Position numbers and translations under genes: made by a program. Below, piece by piece: positions 37,646-56,152 of a DNA stretch of 64,000 nt. Location: contig NC_019877.2 of the NCBI RefSeq assembly GCF_002234675.1, forward strand, positions 4,061,041 through 4,125,040, written 5' to 3'. The notes beneath the pieces were generated by a model, which made no database searches, had not been told where the DNA came from, and was given only the letters and a program-made list of their open reading frames with translations. Position 1 is the first letter of the stretch; the number at the start of each line of letters is the position of its first letter. The DNA is from Oryzias latipes (lineage: Eukaryota > Chordata > Actinopteri > Beloniformes > Adrianichthyidae).

Positions 37646-40600
37646 TGCTCAAGTGGAGGGGTCGCCATGGTAACACTTAAAAGAAACAATCATTTATCCA
37701 GCTGAAAACAATCTGTCACAGAGCTGCTTCAGTGTTTTGCACTATCTCAACGTTTCATATAGTCTTAATGTGGAAAGGAAAAAAATATATATATACAGTC
37801 TTAATGTGACCGCTGCTGCAGAGGCACATTTGGGATTTGTTTACAAACCACTACTTTTATCACTTGCAAATGAGCACAATAGACACTTTTGTGTTTTTTA
37901 GACTGTTCTATTTTCCTTTTTTTTTAAGCCAAACATTTGGTTGATGTTTTGTATCTTTGTGGAAGTTATTCCATATAAATCCATCAAGTTCTGAACAAAC
38001 ATGACTCTGTTCCAATTTTGCTGAATTGTTTTGCACAAGAACTGCAGCCGCGTGTAACAAAACCATCAAAAGTACTCGACTTTGGTCTTTGCTTCACCTT
38101 AGCTGGTATTTTTGATCCCCAAATGTCTGGATTGAAAAAAACAAGCGTTTACTTAATATACCTCTGATATGAGCAGAATCCCAGTCAAGTTAACTGTCTG
38201 CTGGGCCATTTTTCACAGGTGGAAATTTTTTGTACCTTATTAAAAAACAAGATTTGAGAACTAATATTGAAAAACCTGACTAAATCAGGGTTTTTTGAAA
38301 GATTTGTGAAGCTAAAATAAAAATCTAGTCCCAACTCTGGTGTTAAAGCTTTCCAAAAAATGTATTTCATGTATGCTATGTTTTTCCCATGCACAAAAAT
38401 GACGCAACACGCCTAATTGAATAAATAATCCAGATTTCTCTCAATTTGCTTTATTTTTAACATTCAGGATGGTTTTGGACTGACATGATTATCAATTTTT
38501 CTCTTCTTGATGTGGTTACCCGCAGGGCAGCTGTAGCATCCATGAGGCAAACTTGTGTCTATTTTCATTTTATTTTTATAAATCTTTGAAATTAAAGGAA
38601 TTTTGGAGCATAAATCTTGTTTTTACCTTTTTTTTTTAAATAAAAAAATGTGTTGGTTTATTTGCTTTGTGCTTGAGCTTTATATGAATAAACTCAGCAG
38701 TGATGTAAGACAAAATGCAAAAGTAAGATTAGGTTTGTTTCATGCAGTTTTTAATAGGCAGCAGGTGTACATACGCTTAACATTATTTAGTTGATGAATT
38801 CAGATTCAAAAATTTACAAACATTCACAATAAAAGAAAGGATCTACAGATAGAAATGTTTGTTTTTTAAAGAAAAACCCAGAAAGTAAGATTGGGAGGGT
38901 TTGGGCATATGCAAAGGTGAAACAGAACATACATTAGGAGTAAACGATACCAACACAGAGGTGCTCAGATGAAGGAAAGAACCTGAGAGAGTAAAAAACA
39001 GTGATGAAAGTCAGGTAAGGAAAAAATCCCTGAACTTTTCTTTGAGCGATATGGCGGGCACAGAGCAAAATTTTGGAAAAATACGTGGTCTTAGATGCAT
39101 TCTGGTGCATTCTGGCAGCTAGTTATTCACTTCTTTATCAAGAAACTAAGACTAATTGGAGCATCATGATTTGTCATTCAAACCCCTAGTTTGACTCTCC
39201 ATTAAGGACTTGCTGGTCCTAAAAAAGAATTTGGAAAATTGCTCAAAGTAACACAATCCTACAATCTACGCTTTTCCTTAAAGCTGCAAAACATACAATT
39301 GCTAAAATATAGTAACATCAAAGCCCCAAATGGCAAAAAGAACACCAGTAACTATGATATTCTATGAAAATACCTCAGTTATTTATACATTATTTCTGCT
39401 TTAGAAATGACTGATGTACAACATCCACTTGCACTGTTTTCTCAAACTATAATTACATCAAAATATGGGATCTGCTTTAAACTATAATTCTATAACATAA
39501 TACATCAATTCTTTAACACCAATACTAAGTAATCTGGGAAATATCAAAACAAACATACAAACTAAACTAAACATTGTAAACATTATTTTTTAAGGGAGTG
39601 CGGGTCCAAACCATCAAATACTTGTAATTAATGTCAACTATACTGAACTAAATCATGGTAATTAGGAAATACAAATAAATTAGATAAAGAAATGTATTCA
39701 AAATAAAAACTGAAACTCAAAACTAAAATTGAAATTATTTCAAAATGTGGTTTTGAGATTATTTTACACAAAAAAGTATTTGACCTACACTACCTTAAAA
39801 ATCTTTTTTTTCCAGCCAAGACCACTTCAATTTGTTTTTTATCGTCTTCTCACAACTGAGCTCGTGGCCATGCTCAATAATGACGATGCCTGCCATTATT
39901 TTAACACAAATTTGATCGCAAACTCTTCAGATGTGTTTGTGAAAGTTTAGCGTGGGTCCGCCAGATTTGGTCTCTAGGGAAGCGAGTCACGCTGACCACG
40001 TGGTGCAGACAGAGCCAATCAGACCCGTCGACGCATCCGAAAGCAACTAAAACGTCCCGTCATTGGTCAATTAGGCCGGGAAGACGAGAGATGGCCACGA
40101 CCATAGAGGAAGCGATCTGCGGAGAAATATAGAAAATAAAGCTAAAATTAGCTGATTTCAGACCATTTCTTAATCCGGAAAGCGATTTGTCCGTAGAGAT
40201 CAGGTCTTTATTTCCCGGAAAGTACGTTCGGTTTGCTCAAAAACCCGGATTTCCGGGAATTCCCGGAAGACTTTCATCACTGAAAAAAAAAAAGAAGTGC
40301 ATGAAAGAAAAGAAGACTGATTCAGTTTGGAGACCCATACGGTAAAAGAGCCACAAAACAGAAGGAAGGCGTTACACAATGGGATGTTCTGGTCACTTCC
40401 GCAGAGTCATCGTGCCTCCAGTACAGCTGCTGTGATGGATAAGACTGACCATTTTTACACCAACATTTGAGAAAAAAAACATGTTTCCACTGAGAACGGA
40501 CCAACTGATGGAGCTTTCACGTGGAAGGAGATCTTATTGTAAAACAAGTCTGGTGGGGATGGACGGAGCTGAAAAACCACAAAGTACCTTAAAAAGCAGC

Positions 40601-41104
40601 TTATCCATCACAAGATAGATGTAATGGACAATTTTAAGTGTTCTAGCACAATATTAAAGATTATTCCAGTTCATTTTAGCCAAATTTGTAACTATTAAAA
40701 AAACAGCTTTAAAAAAACAACAACAATCTGCAACAGAAATGTCTCCAAATTGGAATTTCAAGTCATAAAGTCTTCCATATTGGCTTGTTTTCAGTTTCCA
40801 TGGGTTAAATCCTTCCCTCTTTGAGTTTCTTCTTCTTCAAGTGATTATCAAAAGGCTTTGTGTACAAGCTATTTTTTTTCTGCTGTCTAACAAAACTTTT
40901 GCTCCATTAAATTGTGCAGAAAACTGCTGGTGTCAGAAAAAAAAACGGCTTTACAGGACAAATTTGATCATATTTTTCTTGATTTATTTAATCTCAGACA
41001 TCTATTCCAATACCAGCAATGCAAAAAAAATTAAAAATCTACGGTTTCAGTTTTATGAAAATAATTGATTTGACTTTTCCGTGTGTTAAATCCTTTCATT
41101 GAGT
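37646..41104. other. myof 3' UTR and convergent intergenic region
   Basis: The myof 3' UTR starts here. AATAAA hexamers at 38639 and 38687 are possible polyadenylation signals; I cannot choose between them. Most of 38800-39940 and 40290-41100 is AT-rich with nothing recognisable. A GC-richer segment at 39940-40280 is listed separately. aarsd1 ends at 41105 from the other side. Confidence 0.45.
39951..40270. promoter_or_regulatory. GC-richer promoter-like segment with CCAAT, E-box and STAT-like sites
   Basis: Within 320 bp there is an E-box CACGTG (39997-40002), GCCAATCA (CCAAT at 40015), inverted ATTGG (40062), a 13-codon ORF at 40091-40132 (MATTIEEAICGEI), and three TTCC[C/G]GGAA palindromes at 40212-40220, 40251-40259 and 40260-40268. 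Its composition stands out from the AT-rich surroundings. It may be an enhancer, an unannotated promoter or the end of a transposon. Confidence 0.35.
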
Positions 41105-44100
41105 TTATTCTTCTTGAGAGCCGCCGTGTTGACAGCGCCGCCTCAGTAGAGCCTCCACCTCTCCTCTCCTCGCCATGCTGGTGGCTTTGCCTTGAAATCG
41201 CCCGTTCTTCCCGGCGCCCTTCCCTTGAAGCAGCTCTAAAACCCTGGTGAGCACAAACAAGACTTCAGTGCACACTCTTTTCGGAAAACGAACCAAAACG
41301 AATATTTGGTTCTCTTACTGAGATCCCGTGTCAGTCACCAGTTTGCTCGGTCCAGCCAGAAGGAACAAACCGGGTCCTTTTTCCTCGCCAACAGTCAGGA
41401 AAACCAACGTTTCCTGCAGCACAAAAAATGGGTTCAATAAAAGACCTGATCTGCAAGTACCTGGAAAAACAATCTGGGAACTCACCTCTGTGTTTATTTC
41501 ATTGGCGATTATATTCATAAACTCATTGTCGCCCTCTTTTCTGTGAAAGACAATATCGTTGTTTAAAATAAAAAATATTTATGCAGAGTAAATCCTGAAT
41601 TAATACTCATGGAGTTGTTCCTTAAATTTCTCACTTGTGTAAACTGAAGAAGTTTCCCCTTTGAGGGTCGTTCCTAAAGTTTTGGGCAATGAGGACGGCC
41701 AGATCTCGCAGGAGGCTCAAGTTGGTCTGCAGAAAGTTTTACAGTAACAGGAGAGCGTAAGAATGTGATAACCCAAACATGGTTCTGCGAGTCCAACCCC
41801 CTTCAATTTCCTCCTTAAATCTTAGCAACATAACGACAAAATTCTTGTTACCTTTTGCAGCAGCTTAACAGATTTCTGCAGCTTGTCCACGGCCTCGACG
41901 TGCTCATCGGGTCCTGTTCTGTTGACCCACAACAGAAGCGTCAGTCCTTCTGGTTCCGTCAATGTGTTGAATCCAAAATGCTGGTGTTCTTCAAAGACTT
42001 GAGGAGAACTTACTTCAGCAAAGACACCAGCGAGCGCTCCGTGTTGTAGCTTCTCTCTGCGTACTTTAGAACTCTGCTTCCAGCGAGAAAGATCAGGTTG
42101 GTTTTGTTTTTCTTTCCTTTTTCGGTTCCCAGCAGCTTTATTACCTACATTACAGCCATGAAAGCATGAAGAATGCCTGTTTAAAACTCTTACATGGGAA
42201 TAGTAAAGCAGGTTCACAGTATATTTTTGTTTTCTTATTTGTGCAGATGCTGCTCCGACAGTCTCTGGACGTTAAAGTTGTACCTGTAAGTGACTGAGGT
42301 TTGACACATGCGTTCCACAGCACATGTTCTCGTCAATGCCCACTATGCTGACGATCCGAACGGGTCCTGCATGGTCCTCAGGCAACCCCCGACTCCTCAC
42401 CTGGTTCACAAACACGGAAAGGCCAGTTAAGAATATCAAATGTGGAAAAAAAGCATGCTCGTTTATCAGTAAACCAATCCAAAAAAGCTGATCCAAGTCA
42501 CATCAGATACCTTTTCCAAAGCGGGATCATCTACAGAAAGAAGCTGAACGCTAACGGGGAGGTGAGCTCGGATCTTCTCGTTCACGGCTTCTTCTAGTTC
42601 CTGAAGCTGTGCCGGTGTCACACAGGGAGTGTCCAGCTCAATGGTGCTTCTCTGATGACCAAGTTCCCTGGAAAAAAATAAAATAAAACCCCCAAAGCAT
42701 GAATGCAGAAATATTTGTTTCCAATAACCAAATAAGCACAGCATCTATGCAGTAGTTAAGTACCAGGATGTGGTTTTGTAGCCAAACATTTTGTCTGCCA
42801 GAGCTGTGATTAAATGCTGACCTGCAAAAGGAGAAACAAACAGATAGTTTAGTTCAGTGAGGGCTCCACAACTGAGAATCCAGAAACATTTGCTCCGAGC
42901 CAGACTGGCAGTGTGGTTTGGGGCACTAGATGTCACAGATAAAACGAAAATTTACAAGCTACTCAACGTAGCTCTCAAGATCTGTGGTTGTAGGGACCAT
43001 CAAACATTGCAAGTCACATACGAGGAAACAACACTTAGTCTAGCAAAGAAAATAATAAACGACCCAGGTCACTTTCTGTTCCTTGAATTTGAGTGTTTAC
43101 CTTCAGGCAAACGATTTGGAGCAGTCAAACATAAAACTAATCGTTACAGATTTTCATTTATTCCAGCAGTGGTCACCCTGCTAAACAAGAACTGATTCGG
43201 TTTTTTTGCAGGAGAAAATCTTTGTAAAGCAGTTGTCCTTCAGATAGAAATAACAAAATTGGCGTTCTTCTTACTTGCTTTCATGAACATTAATTATATG
43301 AATGTATCTATTATTTCGGTACAAGTGTCTACTTCTAGTAGTTGTTGTAGATTAATTGAGAGTTTTTTTTGTTGTTTTTGAGAATTGATAATGCATTATA
43401 CTGAAACTATTTTCAGCACTTGTGGTTTTAAGGTTTCAATTCGATATTTTATCATACGTGTTCTTAACTGTGTGGGTCAGGTCTGGGGGAAATTCTGTAT
43501 ACTTCGGTTTTTATGTACTTTAATTATTCTCACTATGTATGTGATGTGTGAATGATGTCATAGAGTTAATGGTTTTGGAAGTTTCAGAGTTCTTGATGGC
43601 AGGAAGATCAGGAGAAACCATTGTGTCAGTGTAATCAGCATGACCACACTGACTCATCAGTACCTTGGAAAAGTTTGGTCACTTTAGCCAGAAATCTAAC
43701 CTGAACTGTGTTGTGCAAAAAGCTGTGTGGACAAAAAGAGAGGATTTGCGTTTAACTGTCAGATGAGAGCGTCTTCCCAGACAAAAACAACACATGTCAG
43801 ACTCAAATCTGTAAAAGATCAATCTAAAAAAGTCAACTGCTAGTATTGTTAAAGACTCAATGTGATGAAAATGGTGTTTTTAACATGTTCTTGTGGAAAG
43901 GAGGACATATGTCAAGAAAATTAGGCCTTTCTGAGTCTTTTATTCAAATTGTTGTGAATCAGGAGCAGAGGAAAAATAAACGTCTGTAGGCTAGCAGGAG
44001 ATCGCATAACCTATTGGGTGATGGGGAAGGGGGGTGGACTTGCCCTCAACTCTGAGGTGAATTTCTAATGAACTACTGCTGTTCTGCAGAACCTATGTTG

Positions 44101-46138
44101 AATGTGGTACAGTATAATAACATATCTAATTTCCTTTGAGGTGTGTAACTGTTTCGGCAGACAGTCATTCAAAATCCTTACTCATGCACTTTTTTCATTT
44201 TTATTTCATGTCCAAGTTTACTTGGAAGTTTCCAGCAGATCGCTTCTTTAGTTCTGCTCCTCACCTGAGTGTTGCTGCATGTGATCAAACCTCCTGTCCC
44301 AGTCCACCTTCAGACGCACCTCCTGACCCTCCTCCAGCGGCGAAGCCACAAAGTGTAAGGCGTCCGGCCCTTGCCTCTTCACCCTCAAAACTGGGACCTC
44401 CCCTATGAGCCCACGATCGTCTGGCTACAGAGAAATAACACAAAACTGCATACGATTCAAAAGGAAATGCTCGCTGAAGAAACCTTTTCAGTAACCTGCA
44501 TACCTGGCCTCCTCCCTCAGGAAACAGGATGGTATCTTGGAGTTTAACGTTGAATCCTCTCAGGGTTTCTTTCTTCCCATTCACTTCTTGTTTTAGCTCT
44601 GCAGGGCAGCATGATACTACAGAGGTAACGAACTGAAAACAACCAAAACAAACCTTTATTAGAATTAAGGACTTAAATACTAGACCAGATTTACTCTAAA
44701 GTAGTGGAGGATCCAAAAACTGTGTCCTCATAAATCCAGAACACAGTTCTGCAGCTCATTCTTCTGAATTTTACAATGGATTCAACAATGTGCTCCTCGT
44801 TTCTGGCTCTAAAATTTCCCCGTCAAACAAAATCCTTTTTTCTTCTTCACTTTTTAAATGTTTGTTTTTCACTATTCCAGTAGGATCTTAAGCTCAAGAT
44901 AGTTGGTTTAGATAGATCTCTCCTCTCTCACATTTCTTGTATAAATTTATGAGATTGCTCTCATGCAGTCTCTCCACCGACCTCTCCTGCTGCTATAATT
45001 GCTTCTGAACTTTACCCAGTTATCAAATCCCACAGTTTAAAGTCAGTGTAAAACCAATGAGTGTGAATCCAAACTGTAAAAACCTATTCTCTGCAGCAAT
45101 TTCAAGATTCATTCATTCATTTTTTATTTTATTTTTGTCATGAATGAATGAATGAATAAATGATGAATAAATGATGAATTAACCGGCTGGGTAGCTCGGT
45201 TGGTAAGGTGGGAAGCTGCCATGCAGGAAACCAGGGTTCGATTCCCGGAGGGGAATGAGCAATGGTACTGGGGGCAATTACCATATCAATGGCGAGCAGT
45301 TCACATCACTCAGTGAGGGTCCTTAGGCAAGACCCTTAACGCTACTGCCTCCCGAGCGAGGTTTCGGCTGCAGCTCACCGCTCCCCAAGGGGATGGGTCA
45401 AATGCGGAGAAAGAATTTCCCTTCGTGGGATAAAATACAGTGTATAAAAAAAAAAAAAAAAAATAGAATGAATGAATTTCAAGATAAAAAAAAAGGCTTG
45501 TTCAAATCTGGGCTGATTTAAGCAAACGTTAGGGGTCAGAAACTTTTTGGTGAGGAGGCAGACGTTTGGGTACAAATATACAATTTAATCAGCTGAGGAA
45601 CAGGGAAAAAAGGAAAAGGTGAACATTTTTAAACCAATGAAGGAAAAAACTGTGTGTGCAGATCAAACTTGTCAGTTATTCAGATGATCAAACTCCCAAT
45701 TAAAAACCAAACTGCCAAGAAGATCTTTTCTTAACTGACAAGAGGTTTTACTTATAAAGAAAGAAAGAAAGGATTAAAAAAATCCCAATCCTTTATAGAC
45801 CACATTACTCAACTAAGCTCCAGGTGAAAAAGTTGTGAAATTTCACTACCATAACCACGTAAGACTTATTGATAATGTGGTTTACATTTGATGAGTATAT
45901 TTCTACACTGCTCACAGAAAAGTAATACTTTTTGCAAAGTGGTTTGGAGTGGTTTATTGCATTACTTTAAGCAAAAATAACCCCATGGCATGTAACTTGG
46001 CAGCTGCTGCTGTGCTGCTAGCCTAGTGAGTAGCTTCTCCGTTCTAGCTGACATAAACATCACGGTCGTTTGAATGCATGTTGTCTCACAGGTTCATACC
46101 TCTGTCATATAGCAGTCTCGCTGACACTGAAAAGCCAT
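41105..46138 (-). CDS. aarsd1: alanyl-tRNA editing protein AARSD1 (AlaX-like), complete
   Basis: AARSD1 is a free-standing homologue of the alanyl-tRNA synthetase editing domain; it hydrolyses Ser-tRNA(Ala) formed by mistake. Twelve minus-strand exons join in phase to 412 aa, the human length: 46100-46138, 44504-44632, 44265-44424, 42764-42821, 42511-42667, 42284-42400, 42014-42144, 41852-41918, 41635-41726, 41486-41540, 41319-41413 and 41105-41243. Exon 1 (MAFQCQRDCYMTE) matches the family start and lies far upstream. Domain marks are LFPEGGGQPDDRG, the zinc-ligand motif HSGQH (HxxxH), CCGTHV carrying the second Cys/His ligand pair, and the C-terminal GKGAGKNGRFQGKAT. All expected zinc ligands are present. 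It lies about 1 kb downstream of ptges3l on the same strand, as in mammals. Confidence 0.95.
42855..43560 (+). mobile_element. LINE 3' fragment (reverse-transcriptase C-terminus) in aarsd1 intron 3
   Basis: The plus-strand frame 42857-43195 encodes the usual C-terminal tail of a fish non-LTR retrotransposon protein: VWFGALDVTDKTK, DPGHFLFLEFECLPSGKR and TNRYRFSFIPAVVTLLN. No reverse-transcriptase core is left. The AT-rich 3' UTR continues to about 43560. The element is antisense to aarsd1. Confidence 0.75.
43851..44110 (-). mobile_element. family A element, truncated, aarsd1 intron 3
   Basis: It starts with aaagactcaatgtgatgaaaa, close to the family terminus, and includes gaaaggaggacatatgtcaag and ctgctgttctgcagaacctatg in inverse orientation. 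The other terminus is missing. Confidence 0.6.
45108..45178. repeat. ATTC/GAAT tetranucleotide hairpin
   Basis: A run of attcattcattc is followed, after an AT-rich spacer, by gaatgaatgaatgaa and related units, so the two arms can pair. It borders the SINE at 45181. Confidence 0.6.
45181..45460 (+). mobile_element. tRNA-derived SINE in aarsd1 intron 1
   Basis: A polymerase III A box (ggtagctcggttggt) and B box (ggttcgattcccgg) are well kept, about 40 bp apart. A body (ctcagtgagggtccttaggc) and a LINE-like tail ending in aagaatttcccttcgtggg and an A-run follow. Flanking aatgaatga words may be target duplications, but they merge with the simple repeat. Confidence 0.85.
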
Positions 46139-46297
46139 TTTGATCAGTTTGCTGTTAAAAATGCACAAACTCACGAAACAGAACAACGACTACCGGCGGC
46201 TGTCAGTCTGGGACGGATGCCTGAGGAGGCCAAACATAACAAGTTTGACTTTTTTTTTCCAACAGTCACCGTTGGCAGCCAGCTTGGTAATGCATTA

Positions 46298-46311
46298 CCG
46301 CCCCCTTCTGG
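46298..46311 (-). promoter_or_regulatory. CTCF-like motif upstream of aarsd1
   Basis: The minus strand reads CCAGAAGGGGGCGG, close to the CTCF core. It is 160 bp before the aarsd1 ATG. Motif match only. Confidence 0.4.
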
Positions 46312-47181
46312 ACGGGGGTGTAGTGACCAAGAAAACACCTTTCTCATAAACAAACGAACAAAAATAAATAAAAAGATAAATGTTCTTTCTTTTGTCAAAT
46401 TTTCTCTTTGTAGATCAGTTATGTGAAGCAAACTATTTTACCTAATTAATGACTTTATTGCTTCTATTCTCAGAGAGCCAAATTTAAGTTGCAGCATTAA
46501 AATAATCCGCAATAACTGTTACTCAAGTAAAAGATAGTTTGAAAAACACCAAACAAGTAGATTTATTTTGGTGTTTTTTTTTTCTTCAACAAATAAATAC
46601 ATTAATTTGTAATTGACATTAACAGTGTTTTTTCATTAAAGACAAGAACTGAAATCTCTGCGTTGTCTCTTTATTTGCAAGAAAAACCTGAGCCAAAGTC
46701 TGCTTAAATGTTCACCGTTTAAAAAAAACTTTTGTGGTTTGAATTGCTAAAAAGAAATATTTTAATAAATAATATTAAGCAATAAAACAAAACAGTGTTA
46801 CTTACTGCAAGTACAGAATATTAACAAAGGAAAAAACCCAAGAAAGGAAAGTAAAATACTATATTCATAATGCTATTAACTTAATATTTCAAGCTATTTC
46901 TAAATTAAACTCAAATTAATTACAAAAAACAAGAGATTTTCATTTATTTCAGGGAATCACATCCACAATCACAGAATATACCAATTAGTTACAACTTAAA
47001 ACAATTAAAAAAGACAAATTATTTTACATTATTGCATAAAACAATAATTTTAAAGACTTTCTTTTATCAAAATTGATCAGATTTTTTTCCCTATATAGTT
47101 ATGGAAACACACAATCACATCAAGCAAATATTACAGGCATCTGCATCTTCTGGTTCCCCAGGCGACAAAGAGTAGCATCAG

Positions 47182-48212
47182 TCAGACTGCAGGAAAAGAA
47201 AAAGAAACTAATGTCAATTTCCGCTAACAGATTAAAAAATGAAAATAAAAATATTTACAGGAATATTTTCATGAAACAAAACATAACACTAACATCACTT
47301 AGATCTCCCATGTCTGGTGCCCCTCCTGGTTTATTTTGGGCCATTTCCTGGATCATCTAGAAATTAAAATCATATTATTACTAATGGATGCCAACTTAAA
47401 AAATATTTAAAAACCTAAAACCAAAGACTTTTGTGGAAATAAAGGCATCAAAATCTGAACAAGGTCTCCACTCACATCTGCATATTTGTCAAACTCTTCC
47501 TTTCCCTCCTCTTCTTCATGCTCCCAGTCCCTCCAGTTGTCAAAGTCCACAGATATCCAACTGGGCTATAGAAAAGAGGAATATGTTCTCAAATCAGCTT
47601 GAATCTCAATGTATGTTTAATTTTTCCCAAATCCCTCACCTTTGCAGGATCTTTCTGCAGACGAGGCCACGCAAAATCAGGTTTCATCTTCCTCAGCAAG
47701 ACGTTAATTGTTCGGTCATAGACTCTCTCTCGGGAATCCTAGAATTTAATAAACAGGTGTGAAAATATTTAACATTAAAACAGCACATTATAGGAGTTGC
47801 AGCTTTTTTTTTTGATCCACAAACCTAGTCACTTACAAATTTCTGGATTTGGTCGTAAAAGTACAACTCGTTGTAGAAAACATCGTCTGTGTCATTTTTG
47901 CAGCTGTTCAAAGAAAGTAATGTTTTAGCAAGTTAAAGAAGACTCACACTGACACATTCTCATTCAGAAAATTCCTGTTAGCTCACCATAAAATCATTTT
48001 ATCCATCTGGATATCAACTTGAACATCTTTAGGTTTATGAACCAAGAAGTTGACAGTGACATATTTCTTTCTGTCAAACCACAGAGCATGTGCAGGCTGG
48101 CTGATGAGACACACATGTTCAGAAGTTACAACCTTGATCACCTTCACCGAACAGATTTTATAAAGCAAAACAATTACCTCTCCCCAGGTCGAGTGATTTT
48201 AGGCTGATTCAT
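47182..48212 (-). CDS. ptges3l: p23-like co-chaperone PTGES3L
   Basis: PTGES3L is a paralogue of PTGES3/p23, the small Hsp90 co-chaperone with a CS-type beta-sandwich. Seven minus-strand exons join in phase to about 155 aa: 48178-48212, 47987-48100, 47837-47903, 47640-47738, 47476-47565, 47299-47356 and a terminal piece at 47182-47186. Family marks are ALWFDRKKYVTVNFLV at the CS-domain start, DFAWPRLQKDPAKPSWISVD (the p23 WPRL...W signature), and DFDNWRDWEHEEEEGKEE leading into an acidic tail. The last splice, which gives only one residue and a stop, is the weakest part of the model; the tail may differ. The promoter shows a TATA/MEF2-like element. aarsd1 follows downstream on the same strand, and kat7 is divergent. 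Confidence 0.9.
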
Positions 48213-48314
48213 TTTTGTTCAAAAAGAGAACTGTTGCTATTCCTTTCAGTCACAGGAGATGAAGAAGTGTGTGGGTTTGCTCAGTCAGTGTGCTCAAATG
48301 CGGGGCCCTGTAGG

Positions 48315-48342
48315 TTATTTATAGAGTGGCTGGTATCAGCTG
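48315..48342 (-). promoter_or_regulatory. ptges3l TATA/MEF2-like element and E-box
   Basis: On the minus strand CTATAAATAA (48315-48324) fits both a TATA box and the MEF2 consensus YTAWWWWTAR. The E-box CAGCTG is at 48337-48342, 12 bp further upstream. The TATA lies about 105 bp before the ptges3l ATG. Confidence 0.55.
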
Positions 48343-48723
48343 CTGAGGGTCTGACCTGTTACAATCCCCCTTCCACCACCCTTTACAGGCTGCCAGTGGA
48401 ACTCTCGAGAAAGCAGATGCTTTTTCTAGGTTTTGTAAAACACTGGTTATCCACTCACAAGACTTGTGTCCAAGGGTGGATGTTTGTTTTTTTAAAGTCA
48501 TGGTACTCTGGTCACATGGTGCCGCCCTCTTTTGTATTTATTGATAATTATTTCCTGGTTTTAGCCATTTTATCATTTCTTAATTGTTTCTTTTTTTTCT
48601 TAAAGACTGATGCAATTTTTTTCTTAAATTATGTATTATTATTTTAGTTGTCAAATTTATAATGGCAAAATTATTTTTTTAATTATTGCGTGGCATTTGC
48701 ATTGTACCATGGACAATGGCAAT

Positions 48724-48724
48724 G

Positions 48725-48810
<86 letters not shown>
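48724..48810. repeat. (ATCA)n tetranucleotide microsatellite
   Basis: About 21-22 uninterrupted ATCA units, 87 bp. The open frame across it repeats INQS and is an artefact. Confidence 0.95.
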
Positions 48811-49350
48811 GTCTTAAACATCTTGAACCTTGAACATCTTTGAAAAAATGTGTTTTTAATGTTGTAATTTTTGTGAATTATTGATGCATTAAAGTTTGCA
48901 ATTGTACTAGTCATAATTCTGTTTTATTGGTTGCGTTTTCTTTAAAACAACTATAGGTTTTTTACAATGTCAATATAAGCAAAAAAAGAAAATAAAAATA
49001 ATTTTTAGAACTCCTGCTTTTCAATGAGAAGGTACTTCCTAATCTAATATCCTTGCTAGTGTTTTTATTGTTAATTTTTATCTTATTACACATTTGTTTG
49101 CTATGATTAGTCAAATGTAAGACATCAATTTTTGAAGCAAACTTTATTGAGAAAACTTAACATTCGTACATAAGAAGAAGAAGAATAAAGAAAATGAACG
49201 GGGGGATAAAAAAAAGGAAACTTCAGTAAATGAGTAACAAATTATGTTTACAGAGCACATTTGAATAAATAACAATATGATGAATTATTTTTTGTTTACT
49301 AAGTACTTGACAGTTGTTTTCATGAAGCTTGTTGTTGAAAATGTAGTTTA

Positions 49351-49364
49351 GCGCCCCCCGCTGG
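49351..49364 (-). promoter_or_regulatory. CTCF-like motif upstream of kat7
   Basis: The minus strand reads CCAGCGGGGGGCGC, one mismatch from the common CTCF core. It is about 200 bp before the kat7 ATG. Confidence 0.4.
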
Positions 49365-49565
49365 TCAGGAGGTTTACAAAAAATATTTACAACAGGAAGT
49401 GCACTTCCCAAATCTACCGCTGTGGGGAATTTGGCGCAGGTTAGCCCGGCAACAATGACAAAAAATCATTAAGAAGTGTTGTTTTTCATTTCGTTCTCCC
49501 ACCATTATTGCTCTTTGTTGTTGTTTTTCTTTAAACCCAAATAAACTATTAGTTTTAATGTGAAC

Positions 49566-56046
<6,481 letters not shown>

Positions 56047-56146
56047 GAGCCAAGACCATCAGGCTACTGAGAAGGACGGGGAAAAGAGAAAGACAAACAC
56101 CTTCAGCCTCACAAAAACCCCAAGTTGCCTAAATGCATAAGCTTTC

Positions 56147-56152
56147 AATAAA
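56147..56152 (+). other. kat7 polyadenylation signal
   Basis: AATAAA lies 100 bp after the kat7 stop codon, followed by a GT/T-rich stretch (gtgttcctttcttttg). This would give a very short 3' UTR. Confidence 0.6.

Larger units (their letters stand above)
48343..49565. other. divergent intergenic region ptges3l / kat7
   Basis: This holds the upstream regions of two divergent genes. It contains the (ATCA)n microsatellite at 48724-48810 and a CTCF-like motif at 49351-49364. The kat7 side lacks a TATA box. The rest is AT-rich without recognised repeats. Confidence 0.5.

Noticed and set aside
42857..43195. 112-codon plus-strand open frame as a gene
   Set aside because: The peptide is the C-terminal tail of a LINE protein, antisense in an aarsd1 intron.
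45190..45250. tRNA gene
   Set aside because: A and B boxes are present, but the body and tail show a SINE; no complete cloverleaf with acceptor stem was found.
48631..48843. Open frame repeating INQS
   Set aside because: Translation of the ATCA microsatellite; no gene context.
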